64,000 nucleotides of DNA from assembly GCA_947501445.1 (NCBI GenBank), contig CANMVS010000009.1, forward strand, positions 214,051 to 278,050, in the 5' to 3' direction. Origin of the DNA: an uncultured Rhizobiaceae group bacterium. Lineage in GTDB: Bacteria > Pseudomonadota > Alphaproteobacteria > Rhizobiales > Rhizobiaceae. The notes under the pieces were generated by a model. It searched no databases. It was not told where the DNA came from and was given only the letters and a program-made list of their open reading frames with translations. Numbering within the stretch: the stretch's first letter is position 1; each line of letters opens with the position of its first letter. Position numbers and translations under genes: made by a program. Shown piece by piece: positions 48,361-58,204 of the stretch.

Positions 48361-48701
48361 TGAGGCTTGCCACTGGAAATTTGCCAGCTGGTGCGGTATC
48401 TATCGCCGTGCAACCAGCTGGGTGTATTTCGACTGACAGCATGGCGTCAGATGCTCACGGCACTAAAGGCCGATTGAACTGACCATCATGCATTATAGAT
48501 TCTGCCGCACATCACAGCCCGGACGTTTGACTGCAAAGTCGCGTTAAACGGACATGCCGGGATTCTGTGCAGTGCACAATAACACTTTTGCATAGCTTGG
48601 CAGCGTCCGCGAAATCGGCTAGCTACAGCGCACAGTAATTCAACGGGACCTGAACCTCTCTCATCAGGCCCCGCATTTGACAATAAATGAAAGGGACCAA
48701 T
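48361..48701. other. 341-nt region upstream of gltA
   Basis: No gene, tRNA-like structure or repeat copy was recognised. It must hold the gltA promoter, but I cannot assign -35 and -10 boxes with confidence. A good AAAGGGA ribosome site (48690-48696) sits just before the gltA ATG. Confidence 0.4.
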
Positions 48702-49994
48702 ATGACGGAATCGAAGGCAAAGCTCTCAGTCGATGGTGTAGACGTCGAATTGCAGGTACGCGGCGGATCAGTTGGCCCCGATGTTGTCGATATCGCCAAT
48801 CTTTACAAGCAAACCGGCACGTTTACCTACGACCCTGGTTTTACTTCAACGGCATCTTGCGAATCCAAAATAACCTATATTGATGGCGATGCCGGTATCC
48901 TGCTGCATCGCGGCTACCCGATTGATCAGCTGGCTGAACACGGCAATTTTCTGGAAATCTGCTATTTGCTTCTCTATGGCGAATTGCCGACAAAAACACA
49001 AAAGGCTGATTTTGACTACCGCGTAACGCGCCACACCATGATCCATGAACAGATGTCACGCTTTTTCACCGGTTTCCGCCGTGATGCGCATCCAATGGCA
49101 ATCATGTGTGGTGTTGTTGGTGCGCTATCGGCATTTTACCATGACTCGACAGATATCACTGACCCGCATCAGCGGATGGTTGCCAGCCTTCGCATGATCG
49201 CAAAAATGCCGACCATCGCTGCCATGGCCTATAAATACCATATCGGTCAGCCCTTCATCTATCCAAGCAATGAACTCGATTACGCGTCCAACTTCCTGCA
49301 CATGTGTTTTGCTGTGCCGTGCGAAGACTACAAGGTCAACCCGGTATTGGCCCGTGCAATGGATCGCATATTCATCCTGCATGCTGATCATGAGCAAAAT
49401 GCGTCAACATCAACTGTGCGTCTTGCCGGATCATCAGGTGCAAATCCTTTTGCCTGTATTGCAGCTGGCATTGCCTGTCTGTGGGGACCTGCCCATGGTG
49501 GCGCCAATGAAGCGGCATTGAACATGCTGGCGGAAATCGGTTCCGTTGACCGTATTCCCGAATTCATCGCCCGGGCCAAGGACAAGAACGATCCTTTCCG
49601 CCTGATGGGCTTTGGTCACCGGGTTTATAAAAACTACGATCCACGCGCCAAGATCATGCAGAAAACAACCCATGAAGTACTGGGCGAACTGGGGATCAAG
49701 GACGATCCGATGCTTGATGTTGCAATGGAACTGGAACGCATTGCACTGACGGATGAATATTTCATCGAAAAGAAACTCTATCCAAACATTGATTTCTACT
49801 CCGGTATCACGCTGAAAGCGCTTGGGTTCCCAACGACGATGTTCACCGTTCTGTTCGCCCTGGCGCGCACCGTGGGCTGGATTGCCCAGTGGAAGGAAAT
49901 GATCGAGGATCCACATCAGAAAATCGGCCGTCCGCGCCAATTGTACACCGGTGAGGAAAGCCGTGATTACGTGCCGATTTCGTCACGTTCATAG
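48702..49994 (+). CDS. gltA: Citrate synthase (type II)
   Basis: About 430 residues; condenses acetyl-CoA and oxaloacetate at the entry to the citric acid cycle. Catalytic histidines and aspartate lie in [23 protein letters not shown] and in the C-terminal [16 protein letters not shown] region; [14 protein letters not shown] binds CoA/citrate. The ATG at 48702 is chosen over 48687 because of the AAAGGGA site 6 nt upstream. A strong terminator follows. Confidence 0.98.
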   Translation: MTESKAKLSVDGVDVELQVRGGSVGPDVVDIANLYKQTGTFTYDPGFTSTASCESKITYIDGDAGILLHRGYPIDQLAEHGNFLEICYLLLYGELPTKTQKADFDYRVTRHTMIHEQMSRFFTGFRRDAHPMAIMCGVVGALSAFYHDSTDITDPHQRMVASLRMIAKMPTIAAMAYKYHIGQPFIYPSNELDYASNFLHMCFAVPCEDYKVNPVLARAMDRIFILHADHEQNASTSTVRLAGSSGANPFACIAAGIACLWGPAHGGANEAALNMLAEIGSVDRIPEFIARAKDKNDPFRLMGFGHRVYKNYDPRAKIMQKTTHEVLGELGIKDDPMLDVAMELERIALTDEYFIEKKLYPNIDFYSGITLKALGFPTTMFTVLFALARTVGWIAQWKEMIEDPHQKIGRPRQLYTGEESRDYVPISSRS

Positions 49995-50051
49995 GTTCAA
50001 TTGCTGGCACCGTGCACGTCGCGCGGGAAAACCGTTCAGTATCTGATCTTG

Positions 50052-50088
50052 AAAATCCCCGGACCGCACTTTTCGGTTCGGGGATTTT
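50052..50088 (+). terminator. Strong intrinsic terminator after gltA
   Basis: A 15-bp stem, AAAATCCCCGGACCG (50052-50066) with CGGTTCGGGGATTTT (50074-50088), broken only by one G-T wobble, with a 7-nt CACTTTT loop and a T-run forming the 3' arm. It is nearly symmetric and lies 58 nt after the gltA stop, so it should end gltA transcription. Confidence 0.9.
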
Positions 50089-50255
50089 CGCCTCTATGGC
50101 AGCTTGTGCAGGCGTTTGTGGTGAACTGACGGGGTGTGTAAACTCGCAAAATAACGCGGAATCTGGCACAGTCGCAATAAATCGAATCACCTGGGCGCTG
50201 TGGCAGTTAACCGAGCCTGCTGCATACCCACAATTACCGAGGCGCTGACCCTTCA

Positions 50256-52358
50256 ATGGATGACACGACTGATCTCTTTTCCAGCATGGGAACGGCACCA
50301 GCCGCCGTCAAAAATACGCAGGACACTGGCTCTGAAGAACTCATCAACCTGCAGGATAAGAAAACCGCCGTGCAAAAACCAACGCCGCCGGCCCGAAAAG
50401 CCGCGTCCGCACTGAAAAACGCGTCCGAAAGCGATTACTCGGCAGCTGATATTGAGGTCCTTGAAGGCCTGGAACCTGTGCGACGTCGTCCGGGCATGTA
50501 TATCGGTGGCACCGATGTTGGAGCACTTCATCATCTGTTTGCAGAAGTCATCGACAATTCGATGGATGAAGCCGTTGCGGGCCATGCGAATTATATTGAC
50601 GTGGAGCTGGATGCCGAAGGTTATCTGACTGTCACAGACAACGGCCGCGGAATTCCGATCGACCCGCACCCGAAATTCAAGAACAAGTCGGCACTGGAAG
50701 TCATCATGACAACGCTTCATGCTGGCGGAAAATTCGATTCTAAGGTCTATGAAACATCTGGCGGCCTGCATGGTGTCGGCGTGTCCGTCGTCAATGCGCT
50801 CTCGGATGATCTGATTGTTGAAGTCGCGCGCAACAGGCGTCTTTATCGGCAGACATTTTCACGCGGCGTCCCCCAGGGTCAGCTTGAAGATCTGGGAGAC
50901 GTGCATAATCGGCGCGGCACCAAAATCAAATTTCACCCCGACGCGGATATATTTGGCAAAAGCGCGGCTTTCGAACCGGCGCGATTACTCAAGATGGCCC
51001 GTTCAAAGGCCTATCTGTTTGGCGGCGTGGAAATTCGCTGGACCTGCGACCCCGCACTCATCGGTGAAAAAGACCAGACACCGCCCAGCGCCGTCTTCCA
51101 TTTCCCAGGCGGCCTGAAGGATTATCTGGAGGAATCCATCGGTGGCGACCACAAGGTAACCCGTGAAATTTTCTCCGGACGTTCGGAAAAGACCGGCGGT
51201 CACGGAACCGTTGAATGGGCCGTGACCTGGTATACAGGTGATCCCTTTGTCAATTCCTACTGTAACACGGTACCAACGCCCGAAGGTGGCACCCATGAGG
51301 CCGGCTTCAGGTTGGCACTGACTCGCGGGCTAAAGGCCTATGCGGAACTCACTGGCAACAAGCGGGCATCGATCATCACAACGGATGACGTGATGATTTC
51401 GTCCGCCGGCATGCTGTCCGTCTTTGTGCGTGAGCCGGAATTTGTCGGCCAGACGAAAGACAAACTGGCAACTGTTGAGGCCCAACGCATCGTTGAAAAT
51501 GCTATTCGCGATCCGTTCGATCACTTCCTTGCCGATTCTCCGCAGGAAACCGACAAACTGCTGGAATGGGTTCTTGAACGCGCTGATGATCGTGTCAGAC
51601 GCCGCAAGGAACGCGAAGTCAATCGCAAGAGCGCGGTGCGCAAGCTGCGTCTGCCGGGCAAATTATCGGACTGCTCACAAAATACCGCTGCAGGTGCTGA
51701 ACTCTTCATCGTGGAGGGTGATTCTGCTGGCGGATCTGCAAAACAGGCACGCAACCGCTCCAATCAGGCAATTTTGCCCCTGCGTGGAAAAATCCTGAAC
51801 GTCGCGAGCGCGGGCCGCGAAAAACTGGGTGCAAACCAGCAGATTGGCGATCTGGTACAGGCACTTGGCTGTGGCACGGGCGGGAAATACCGCGAAGAAG
51901 ATTTGCGTTATGAGCGCATTATCATCATGACGGATGCCGATGTGGACGGTGCGCATATTGCATCGCTGCTGATCACATTTTTCTATCAGGAAATGCCCAC
52001 GCTGATAAAAGGCGGCCATTTGTATCTGGCCGTACCACCGCTCTATCGTATGACACAGGGCAGCAAGACCCTCTATGCACGCGATGATGAACACCGGGCA
52101 GAACTGACCGAGACCGAGTTCAAGGGCAAAGGCAAAATTGATATCGGACGCTTCAAAGGGCTCGGTGAAATGCTGCCAGCCCAGCTGAAAGAGACAACAA
52201 TGCATCCGGGTAAACGCACATTACTACGTATCGAGATCGATGAAGAACAGATTGAGGGCACCCGCAAGGCCGTGGATAACCTGATGGGCACCAAGGCCGA
52301 GGCCCGGTTTCAGTTTATCCAGGAACGCGCTGAATTTGTTGAAGATCTGGACATTTAG
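50256..52358 (+). CDS. parE: DNA topoisomerase IV subunit B
   Basis: 700 residues. It provides the ATPase of topoisomerase IV, which separates replicated chromosomes. GHKL motifs are EVIDNSMDEAVAG, VTDNGRGIPID and TSGGLHGVGVSVVNAL; the TOPRIM part has FIVEGDSAGGSAKQ and MTDADVDGAHIASL. The N-terminal extension of about 65 residues before YSAADIEVLEGLEPVR is low-complexity, as in other alphaproteobacterial ParE. The length and lack of the GyrB insertion favour ParE over GyrB. Confidence 0.93.
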   Translation: MDDTTDLFSSMGTAPAAVKNTQDTGSEELINLQDKKTAVQKPTPPARKAASALKNASESDYSAADIEVLEGLEPVRRRPGMYIGGTDVGALHHLFAEVIDNSMDEAVAGHANYIDVELDAEGYLTVTDNGRGIPIDPHPKFKNKSALEVIMTTLHAGGKFDSKVYETSGGLHGVGVSVVNALSDDLIVEVARNRRLYRQTFSRGVPQGQLEDLGDVHNRRGTKIKFHPDADIFGKSAAFEPARLLKMARSKAYLFGGVEIRWTCDPALIGEKDQTPPSAVFHFPGGLKDYLEESIGGDHKVTREIFSGRSEKTGGHGTVEWAVTWYTGDPFVNSYCNTVPTPEGGTHEAGFRLALTRGLKAYAELTGNKRASIITTDDVMISSAGMLSVFVREPEFVGQTKDKLATVEAQRIVENAIRDPFDHFLADSPQETDKLLEWVLERADDRVRRRKEREVNRKSAVRKLRLPGKLSDCSQNTAAGAELFIVEGDSAGGSAKQARNRSNQAILPLRGKILNVASAGREKLGANQQIGDLVQALGCGTGGKYREEDLRYERIIIMTDADVDGAHIASLLITFFYQEMPTLIKGGHLYLAVPPLYRMTQGSKTLYARDDEHRAELTETEFKGKGKIDIGRFKGLGEMLPAQLKETTMHPGKRTLLRIEIDEEQIEGTRKAVDNLMGTKAEARFQFIQERAEFVEDLDI

Positions 52359-52401
52359 TAGACGTCCGGCGCTGTCGACCAACCGGTGAAATCTTGAACC
52401 T

Positions 52402-52499
52402 GAACCGTTTCACGTTTTGTCAGAATCAGAACAGCGGTATCGGCTTATGATTTGTTGGTGCATTCAGGTTTTGCCGATGCCGTCAAAAATTGAATTGCT
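52402..52499 (+). repeat. Structured intergenic repeat, copy 2 (after parE)
   Basis: About 98 nt aligned with the copy after lexA: GTTTCACGTTTTGTCAGAA at the 5' end, then GATTTGTTGGTGCATTCAGG, then TTCAGGTTTT and AAAAATTGAA arms (a 10-nt stem weakened by one mismatch and one wobble). It fills the gap between convergent parE and the DUF2336 gene. Confidence 0.8.
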
Positions 52500-53636
52500 C
52501 TATGCCGCTTCCCAGACCATCGAGACAGCGTAATTCTTGCTGGCACGCCGGCGAAACTCAAGATTCATTTTCTCAACGAGCCTCAGAAGATCAGCGACAG
52601 GTTTATTGTCATCCACGCTGGCATATTGCGCAATTAGCTGGTCTGTAATTTTCAATGCATTGGGTTCGGTTTCGGTTTTCGTTGCCTGTCGCCACAAAAG
52701 CGTCGCGCTGACAAAAACCTCGCTGATGGCACCATCAATGCCGCCTGACTGATACAATGCCTGGATCGCATTTCGCTTTCCATCAACAAGCATACCCCTG
52801 ACCCGCTGATCACTCACCGCACTGATGGATGCAATCGCGGCGGCAAAGAAATCAATATTGCCGACACAAAGCGTGTGCATCAAAAATGCCGGAGTCAATT
52901 TGCCGGCAATGCGTAAATGTTCCACAAGCGCCGGAATTTCCTCACCGACAATATTGCCGGCAAGCTGCAGCGTGGCATGCTGGCAGGCGTCATCGGTGAC
53001 GCGGATGATGCGTTTGCGTCCGACGATACCCGATACAAAGCTGGACTGCGCCAGTGCATCACCAACCTTCATAATCAGCGCATGGCGCACGTCACAGGGC
53101 AAATCGACCCGCGCCAGCAACCGTGCCCGCAACTCAGCTTCGTCACCAAAGCGCTCTGTGATACGGCGCAAGGTTACGCCGGCAATATGGGCGGTTGCAT
53201 TGTCAAGCAATTCTTCAACAGACAATTGACCACCAACCTCGGCCACTGCCGCGCATACGGCTGGCCTAAGCGCTTCTCGCATGGCGATTGCGCGTTGTAT
53301 GCCGGGTCTGCCATCGGCTGCCAGGTCAACCAGGTCCTGATCGTTCAAAACAGGTGAACAGCATACGATGAGCCCGGCAATATCCAGTTGGTCCTTTGAC
53401 AATCCGTGAATGACAGAGCGCGGCGAGACAGGGCTTGTTGCCAGCGCTTCTGCCAGTGCAAGTCTCACCATGGGAGACGGATCATCAAGCAACAATGCCA
53501 TGGCGGCTTCTGCGGCATCCCTGTCTTCACCGGGCAGCTCATACAATACAAATGCCCGTGCCAGCGCATTTGCTGCCCGTGCCCGTTCCCTTGCACCCGC
53601 CGTTTCAGACCACTGTAAAAATTTCCTGACGATCAT
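52500..53636 (-). CDS. DUF2336 domain-containing protein
   Basis: 378 residues, predicted almost entirely helical with HEAT-like character: AFVLYELPGEDRDAAEAAMALLLDD, then SPMVRLALAEALATSP, which matches the opening of the alphaproteobacterial DUF2336 family. No catalytic motif or membrane segment is seen. The role is unknown; some members are linked to cell-cycle or stress signalling. It is divergent from the MaoC-like gene. Confidence 0.8.
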   Translation of the reverse strand: MIVRKFLQWSETAGARERARAANALARAFVLYELPGEDRDAAEAAMALLLDDPSPMVRLALAEALATSPVSPRSVIHGLSKDQLDIAGLIVCCSPVLNDQDLVDLAADGRPGIQRAIAMREALRPAVCAAVAEVGGQLSVEELLDNATAHIAGVTLRRITERFGDEAELRARLLARVDLPCDVRHALIMKVGDALAQSSFVSGIVGRKRIIRVTDDACQHATLQLAGNIVGEEIPALVEHLRIAGKLTPAFLMHTLCVGNIDFFAAAIASISAVSDQRVRGMLVDGKRNAIQALYQSGGIDGAISEVFVSATLLWRQATKTETEPNALKITDQLIAQYASVDDNKPVADLLRLVEKMNLEFRRRASKNYAVSMVWEAA

Positions 53637-53758
53637 TAACTGATTCCATGGTCAATCTTGTGTTGCAGACAACGATAGCCACAAAAGGTTTACGATCAGT
53701 TCACCATATCTGTTAACTGCTTGCGGGCCGTATGATCTTCATCTAGAGCAATTCAGGT

Positions 53759-54259
53759 ATGGACAAGATGCACCTCGACTTGCCGCAAAGGGAGACGCCC
53801 GTGCCAGGATTATATCTGGAAGATTTTCAACCCGACCATGTTTTCCAACATCAGTTGCGCAGAACCATTACCGAAAGCGACAATATGTTGTTTTCAAATA
53901 TGACCCTTAATCCGCAGCCCTTACATATTGATTTCGACTTCGCATCCAAAACCGAATGGGGCAAGCCTCTGGTCAATTCACTGTTTACCCTGGGGTTGCT
54001 GATTGGCATATCTGTCAATGACACCACTATTGGCACAACCATCGCCAATCTGGGAATGACTGACGTCATCTTCCCTCACCCCATGTTCCACGGCGATACA
54101 TTGAGGGTGGAAACGCAGGTCATTTCAACCCGCCCGTCGAAATCCAAGGATGACCGCGGCATCGTCGAATTTGAACATCGTGGCTATAATCAGGATAATG
54201 TCCTCGTTGCCAGTTGTCGTCGGCAGGCCATGATGCGCAAACGGCCGGTATCATCATGA
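53759..54259 (+). CDS. MaoC-like hot-dog hydratase
   Basis: 166 residues with the (R)-hydratase-like hot-dog fold: YLEDFQPDHVFQHQLRRTITESDNMLFSNMTLNPQPLH (in parts) contains the Asp/Asn...His arrangement of the MaoC active site, followed by GKPLVNSLFTLGLLIGI. Such proteins hydrate or dehydrate CoA esters, for example mesaconyl-CoA. The start may be 53759 or 53768. It overlaps the CoA lyase gene by 4 nt (ATGA), implying they act in the same pathway. Confidence 0.88.
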   Translation: MDKMHLDLPQRETPVPGLYLEDFQPDHVFQHQLRRTITESDNMLFSNMTLNPQPLHIDFDFASKTEWGKPLVNSLFTLGLLIGISVNDTTIGTTIANLGMTDVIFPHPMFHGDTLRVETQVISTRPSKSKDDRGIVEFEHRGYNQDNVLVASCRRQAMMRKRPVSS

Positions 54260-55146
54260 GGTCCTATTTGTTTGTGCCGGGCGATTCTGAGCGTAAATTG
54301 AGCAAGTCGCTGTCCTGTGGCGCCGATTGCCTTCTGATTGATCTGGAAGATTCCGTCTCACTGGCGCAAAAGGATGCGGCCAGAGCCCTGACGTCAGACT
54401 TCATCACACAACAACGCATGAACCACCAACCTGGCGGTCCCAAATTCGTTGTTCGCGTCAATGCACTTACAACCGGACTGACCGATGATGACCTTTCTGC
54501 CGTTATCAGCGCCCGCCCCGATGGTATTCTGCTGCCCAAGTCCGAACATGGCAGCGATGTGCAGCAACTGTCCGCGCTGATGGCGGTTCATGAAGCAGAA
54601 GCTGACATTGCCGAGGGCAGTACGCAAATCCATGCCATCATCACAGAGACGGCAAGAGGCACCCTTAATGCAGCCACATATGCAGGTGTTTCCGATCGTC
54701 TCAAAACAATGTCATGGGGCGGCGAAGACCTCTCTGCGGATATAGGCGTTGAAACCAACAGGGATGAAGCCGGCCAATATACCGACGTCTTTCGTTATGC
54801 CCGCACAGTCACTTTGCTTGGAGCTGCCGCAGCCGGCGTTGAGGCTGTTGACACGGTCTATGTCGATTTCAGGAACACCCAAGGCCTGCAGCGGGAATGC
54901 CGCGAAGCCGTGCGCGATGGCTTTAGCGGCAAAATGGCCATTCATCCGGCCCAGGTTGCCATCATCAACACGGCATTCACCCCGTCCGTTGAGGCCATAG
55001 ACCGGGCCAACAGGATCGTGGAACTGTTTGCTGCAGCGGGCGACAATGCAGGCGTGCTCAGCCTTGATGGACAGATGATCGACCAACCCCACCTCAAACA
55101 GGCCCACCGCATCCTGTCACGGGCAGGCAAGTCTGACGGCGGATAG
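54256..55146 (+). CDS. CitE-like CoA-ester lyase (HpcH/HpaI aldolase family)
   Basis: 296 residues. Motifs: RSYLFVPGDSERKL start, CLLIDLEDSV (substrate and metal region), RVNALTTGLTDDD, GILLPKSEHG, and the metal ligands in AIITETARG and SWGGEDLSADIG. This matches beta-methylmalyl-CoA/L-malyl-CoA or citramalyl-CoA lyases, which cleave 3-hydroxy-dicarboxyl-CoA to glyoxylate or pyruvate plus an acyl-CoA. Coupled with the MaoC-like hydratase it could handle mesaconyl- or itaconyl-type CoA esters; the substrate is inference. Confidence 0.9.
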   Translation: MRSYLFVPGDSERKLSKSLSCGADCLLIDLEDSVSLAQKDAARALTSDFITQQRMNHQPGGPKFVVRVNALTTGLTDDDLSAVISARPDGILLPKSEHGSDVQQLSALMAVHEAEADIAEGSTQIHAIITETARGTLNAATYAGVSDRLKTMSWGGEDLSADIGVETNRDEAGQYTDVFRYARTVTLLGAAAAGVEAVDTVYVDFRNTQGLQRECREAVRDGFSGKMAIHPAQVAIINTAFTPSVEAIDRANRIVELFAAAGDNAGVLSLDGQMIDQPHLKQAHRILSRAGKSDGG

Positions 55147-55156
55147 CTGGCAAAAC

Positions 55157-55771
55157 TTAACGATCGCCATCCCAGACTGGCCGAAACATTTCAAATGTCT
55201 GGGCACCATCGCTGTAGTCACGATACCCAAGACGGGCCAGTGGTGCCGCCTTGGCCATATCGATCTTGCCATCGGTTACCACAGCGGGATCTATGTGGAT
55301 GCCCACAACCTGCCCGATCACCACCACATAGCCTGACAATGTTCCATCCAGTGTTTTGGGCTGAAATATATTGACCACTTTGCATTCAAGCGCCGAGAAC
55401 GCCTCTGCAACATGTGGCGCCTTGATCATATGACCAGGCTTGGCCGTCAACCCGGCATAGCCGAACTCGCTGATATCTGCCGGTGCATCAACGGAGCTTT
55501 TGTTCATATTGTCAGCCAGATGGCGGCTCGCCATGCTGGCAGAGAATTCGCCACTTTGTTCCACATTCGTGACGCTGTCCTTACGCCCGTCAGAGGCAAA
55601 CATCACCATTTTGGGTGCATCCCCGATGGCATTGAAAAATGAATAGGGTGCAAGATTTGCAACGCCATTTGCATCAACACTGCCAATCCAGCCAATGGGT
55701 CGTGGCGAAACAAGGGCCTTGAACGGATCATGGGCAAGTCCGTGGTTATTGGCGATGGCATCGTAAAACAT
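55157..55771 (-). CDS. Flavin reductase-like domain protein
   Basis: 204 residues of the DIM6/NTAB flavin-binding family: PFKALVSPRPIGWIGSVDANGV, NLAPYSFFNAIGDAPKMVMF, and the GEFSASMASRHLADNMNKSS segment typical of this branch. It binds FMN; actual reductase activity and partner are unknown. It is convergent with the CoA lyase gene (10 nt gap) and has GGAG upstream of its ATG. Confidence 0.88.
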   Translation of the reverse strand: MFYDAIANNHGLAHDPFKALVSPRPIGWIGSVDANGVANLAPYSFFNAIGDAPKMVMFASDGRKDSVTNVEQSGEFSASMASRHLADNMNKSSVDAPADISEFGYAGLTAKPGHMIKAPHVAEAFSALECKVVNIFQPKTLDGTLSGYVVVIGQVVGIHIDPAVVTDGKIDMAKAAPLARLGYRDYSDGAQTFEMFRPVWDGDR

Positions 55772-55963
55772 GAAATGCTTGCTCCGGCGGCAGTTGAAGA
55801 AATGGAATCAGGACCTTGGTGAAGATTGTATTGCAGAAACAACTGACGAAAGTCACTGCAACGATGCGTGATGGACTATCTGAGTTTGAGCGATCATTCA
55901 ATTGAACGGGCCCGAGCTGAAGTCAGCCCGCTGCGAACACCTGCCACCACAAAATATTCAGGT

Positions 55964-56989
55964 TCAGGCCGCGATCAGGGGCAACCGCTTTTTGCGATAC
56001 ATTGAGGCTGGCATTCCAACATACCGGCGAAATGAATTACGGAAACTTGACGTTTCGATATAGCCGACTTCGGCAGCAATATCTTCGATTGGCATGTCGG
56101 TTGTCTCGAGCATTTGTTTGGCTTCTTCTATCCGCAGTGTCTGGATATAATCGACGGGAGATTGCCCAGTGGCCTTTCGAAACCGGCGCAGCAGGCTTCG
56201 TTCCGTTAATCCGGATCGTTCGGCCATTGCGGTAACCGGACTGGGCAAAGCGTAATTGTCAGCTGCCCAAACCTGAGCATCCGCTACCAGCGCATCATCA
56301 TGCTGGGCACCCGCCACAAGCGAAGCATAGTGCAACTGCCCTTCCGTGTGAGGTTGCAGCAAATAGATCTTGGCCATTTGTCGCGCTTCTTCCGGGCTGG
56401 CAAACCGCCCTATCAGATAGAGCATCAGATCACCCCAGGCTGAAGCACCGCCCGCTGTTACAATCCGGTGGCCCTCTCCTGCCGGTATGAGAATTCTCTC
56501 TCGCCGCATCTTGATGTGCGGGAACCGCTGCGCAATCGCATCGCAATATCCCCAATGGCTTGTTGCATCCAAACCGTCCAGCAGCCCTGCTGCCGCAAGA
56601 AGCAACGCACCGGAACAAACCGATGTAATCATTGCACCATTTGAATGGGCATCAACAAGCCAGGGGACCAGCTTTTCGAATTCCTCCGGCAACGGCGCAT
56701 TGGGATCAATATGCAGATCGGCTACAATGACCAGATCCGGTTGAGTATACCCCTGCAGCGCACCATCTGGCGTAATCCGCCGTCCGTTGACATCATCGTA
56801 GGCCTCTCCATCCACCGATAGCAAAGTAGCCTCAAAAATCGGCGGTTTGGGTTGCGCACCATGCAGCATTTCCCAGTCACGCCCCACCCCGGCCAAAACA
56901 TCAAGAATGGAATAGACGGTCGATGTGCCCGCACATGGCATCGTCAGCACAGCGGTACGGCAAGTCTTTTGCATCGTCTTCATGGTCAT
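55964..56989 (-). CDS. GlxA family transcriptional regulator (DJ-1/PfpI plus AraC domains)
   Basis: 341 residues. The N-terminal half is a class I amidotransferase-like sensor domain with the nucleophile-elbow-like ITSVCSGALLLAAAGLLDG and the following TSHWGYCDA; the C-terminal half is an AraC double helix-turn-helix (SGLTERSLLRRFRKATGQSPVDYIQ in parts, then IEDIAAEVGYIETSSFRNSF). Members respond to quaternary amines and other nitrogenous signals. It is divergent from the methyltransferase-monooxygenase genes and probably regulates them. Confidence 0.92.
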   Translation of the reverse strand: MTMKTMQKTCRTAVLTMPCAGTSTVYSILDVLAGVGRDWEMLHGAQPKPPIFEATLLSVDGEAYDDVNGRRITPDGALQGYTQPDLVIVADLHIDPNAPLPEEFEKLVPWLVDAHSNGAMITSVCSGALLLAAAGLLDGLDATSHWGYCDAIAQRFPHIKMRRERILIPAGEGHRIVTAGGASAWGDLMLYLIGRFASPEEARQMAKIYLLQPHTEGQLHYASLVAGAQHDDALVADAQVWAADNYALPSPVTAMAERSGLTERSLLRRFRKATGQSPVDYIQTLRIEEAKQMLETTDMPIEDIAAEVGYIETSSFRNSFRRYVGMPASMYRKKRLPLIAA

Positions 56990-57099
56990 GTCCGATTTTC
57001 ACCGTTTCGTTCTCATGTGAGCATATCAGCTATCGCAGGATTGAGGCAAAACCAAAGCAGATACACACAAACCCTGTTCCATAGCACTGGATAAAGATC

Positions 57100-58179
57100 A
57101 TGAATGAGCAAGTCGCAATCGCATTTGATGATGCCAAGGCCGAAGCCTTTGCAAACCGCCTCGTTGGTGCATTGAGCAACGCTTCACTGGCGCTGATGAC
57201 GTCCATTGGTCACCGAAGCAACCTGTTTGATGTATTTGCCAGGCAGCCGAATGTGACATTGGAAGAACTGGCGGTCAAAGCCGGGTTAGTCGAACGCTAT
57301 GTGCGCGAATGGTTGGGCGTCATGGTGACCGCTGGTGTCGTTGACTACAATGCAAAAACCAAAACCTATACGTTGCCAGCCGAACACGCGGCCTTCCTGA
57401 CACGGGCTGCAAGCCCAAATAACATCGCGGTAACCAGCCAATTCATCGGCGTGGCGGCATCCGTTGAAGACGAAATGTTGGCACGTTTGCGCGATGGTGC
57501 AGGAACCCAGTATCACCACTACTGCCGATTTCACGAAGTCATGGCGGAAGACAGCGAGCAGACCGTCGTTGCGGCCTTGAACGATCATATATTGCCACTT
57601 GTGCCCGAATTATACGCGCAATTGGAACGCGGCATCGATGTTGCGGATGTGGGCTGCGGTGCCGGACTTGCAATGTTGGAACTGGCAAGAACATTCCCGG
57701 CAAGCCGATTTACCGGTGTGGATTTATGCGAAGAAGCCTTTGCTGAAACCCAAAGGACCGCAACACTGTTGCAGCTGTCCAACCTGACATTGCGCACCCA
57801 GGACCTGTCGAAAATCCAATCGCTTGGCAAATTTGACCTGATCACTGCGTTTGACGCCGTTCATGATCAAAAGGACCCGCAAGGTCTGTTGAACCTGGTG
57901 TTCAACTCGCTGGCCGACAATGGCGTTTTTCTGATGCAGGACATCGGCGGTTCGCGTGATCTCGAGACCAATATTGATAATCCGTTTTCACCGCTGCTCT
58001 ACACGCTTTCTTTCATGCATTGCACACCGATTTCCATCGGTCAGGGTGGCCCTGGACTTGGCACAATGTGGGGCGTTGAGACAGAGCAGGAATTTCTCTC
58101 CGTCGCCGGCTTCAGCCTGGTCGAGACCCATCGTCTGCCACACGATCCGATCAATGCCTATTTTCTTGCCCGTCGATAA
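57100..58179 (+). CDS. SAM-dependent methyltransferase with N-terminal winged helix
   Basis: 359 residues. An N-terminal dimerisation/winged-helix region (NLFDVFARQPNVTLEELAVKAGLVERYVREWLG in parts) precedes a class I methyltransferase domain whose SAM loop is DVADVGCGAGLAMLELA near residue 183, followed by FTGVDLCEEAF. This layout resembles O-methyltransferase-like Rv2258c proteins. It is followed after 25 nt by a flavin monooxygenase, so the two may modify the same small molecule. The GlxA-type regulator is divergent. Confidence 0.87.
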   Translation: MNEQVAIAFDDAKAEAFANRLVGALSNASLALMTSIGHRSNLFDVFARQPNVTLEELAVKAGLVERYVREWLGVMVTAGVVDYNAKTKTYTLPAEHAAFLTRAASPNNIAVTSQFIGVAASVEDEMLARLRDGAGTQYHHYCRFHEVMAEDSEQTVVAALNDHILPLVPELYAQLERGIDVADVGCGAGLAMLELARTFPASRFTGVDLCEEAFAETQRTATLLQLSNLTLRTQDLSKIQSLGKFDLITAFDAVHDQKDPQGLLNLVFNSLADNGVFLMQDIGGSRDLETNIDNPFSPLLYTLSFMHCTPISIGQGGPGLGTMWGVETEQEFLSVAGFSLVETHRLPHDPINAYFLARR

Positions 58180-58204
58180 AGCGCCTACAAGGGGGATTAA
58201 CGCC

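Noticed and set aside
48361..48701. tRNA or small RNA gene before gltA
   Set aside because: No cloverleaf arms, TTCGANTC-type loop or terminator could be found.
53740..53760. Possible fourth copy of the intergenic repeat (TCTAGAGCAATTCAGG)
   Set aside because: Only about 16 nt resemble the repeat edges; the conserved central block and hairpin are absent.
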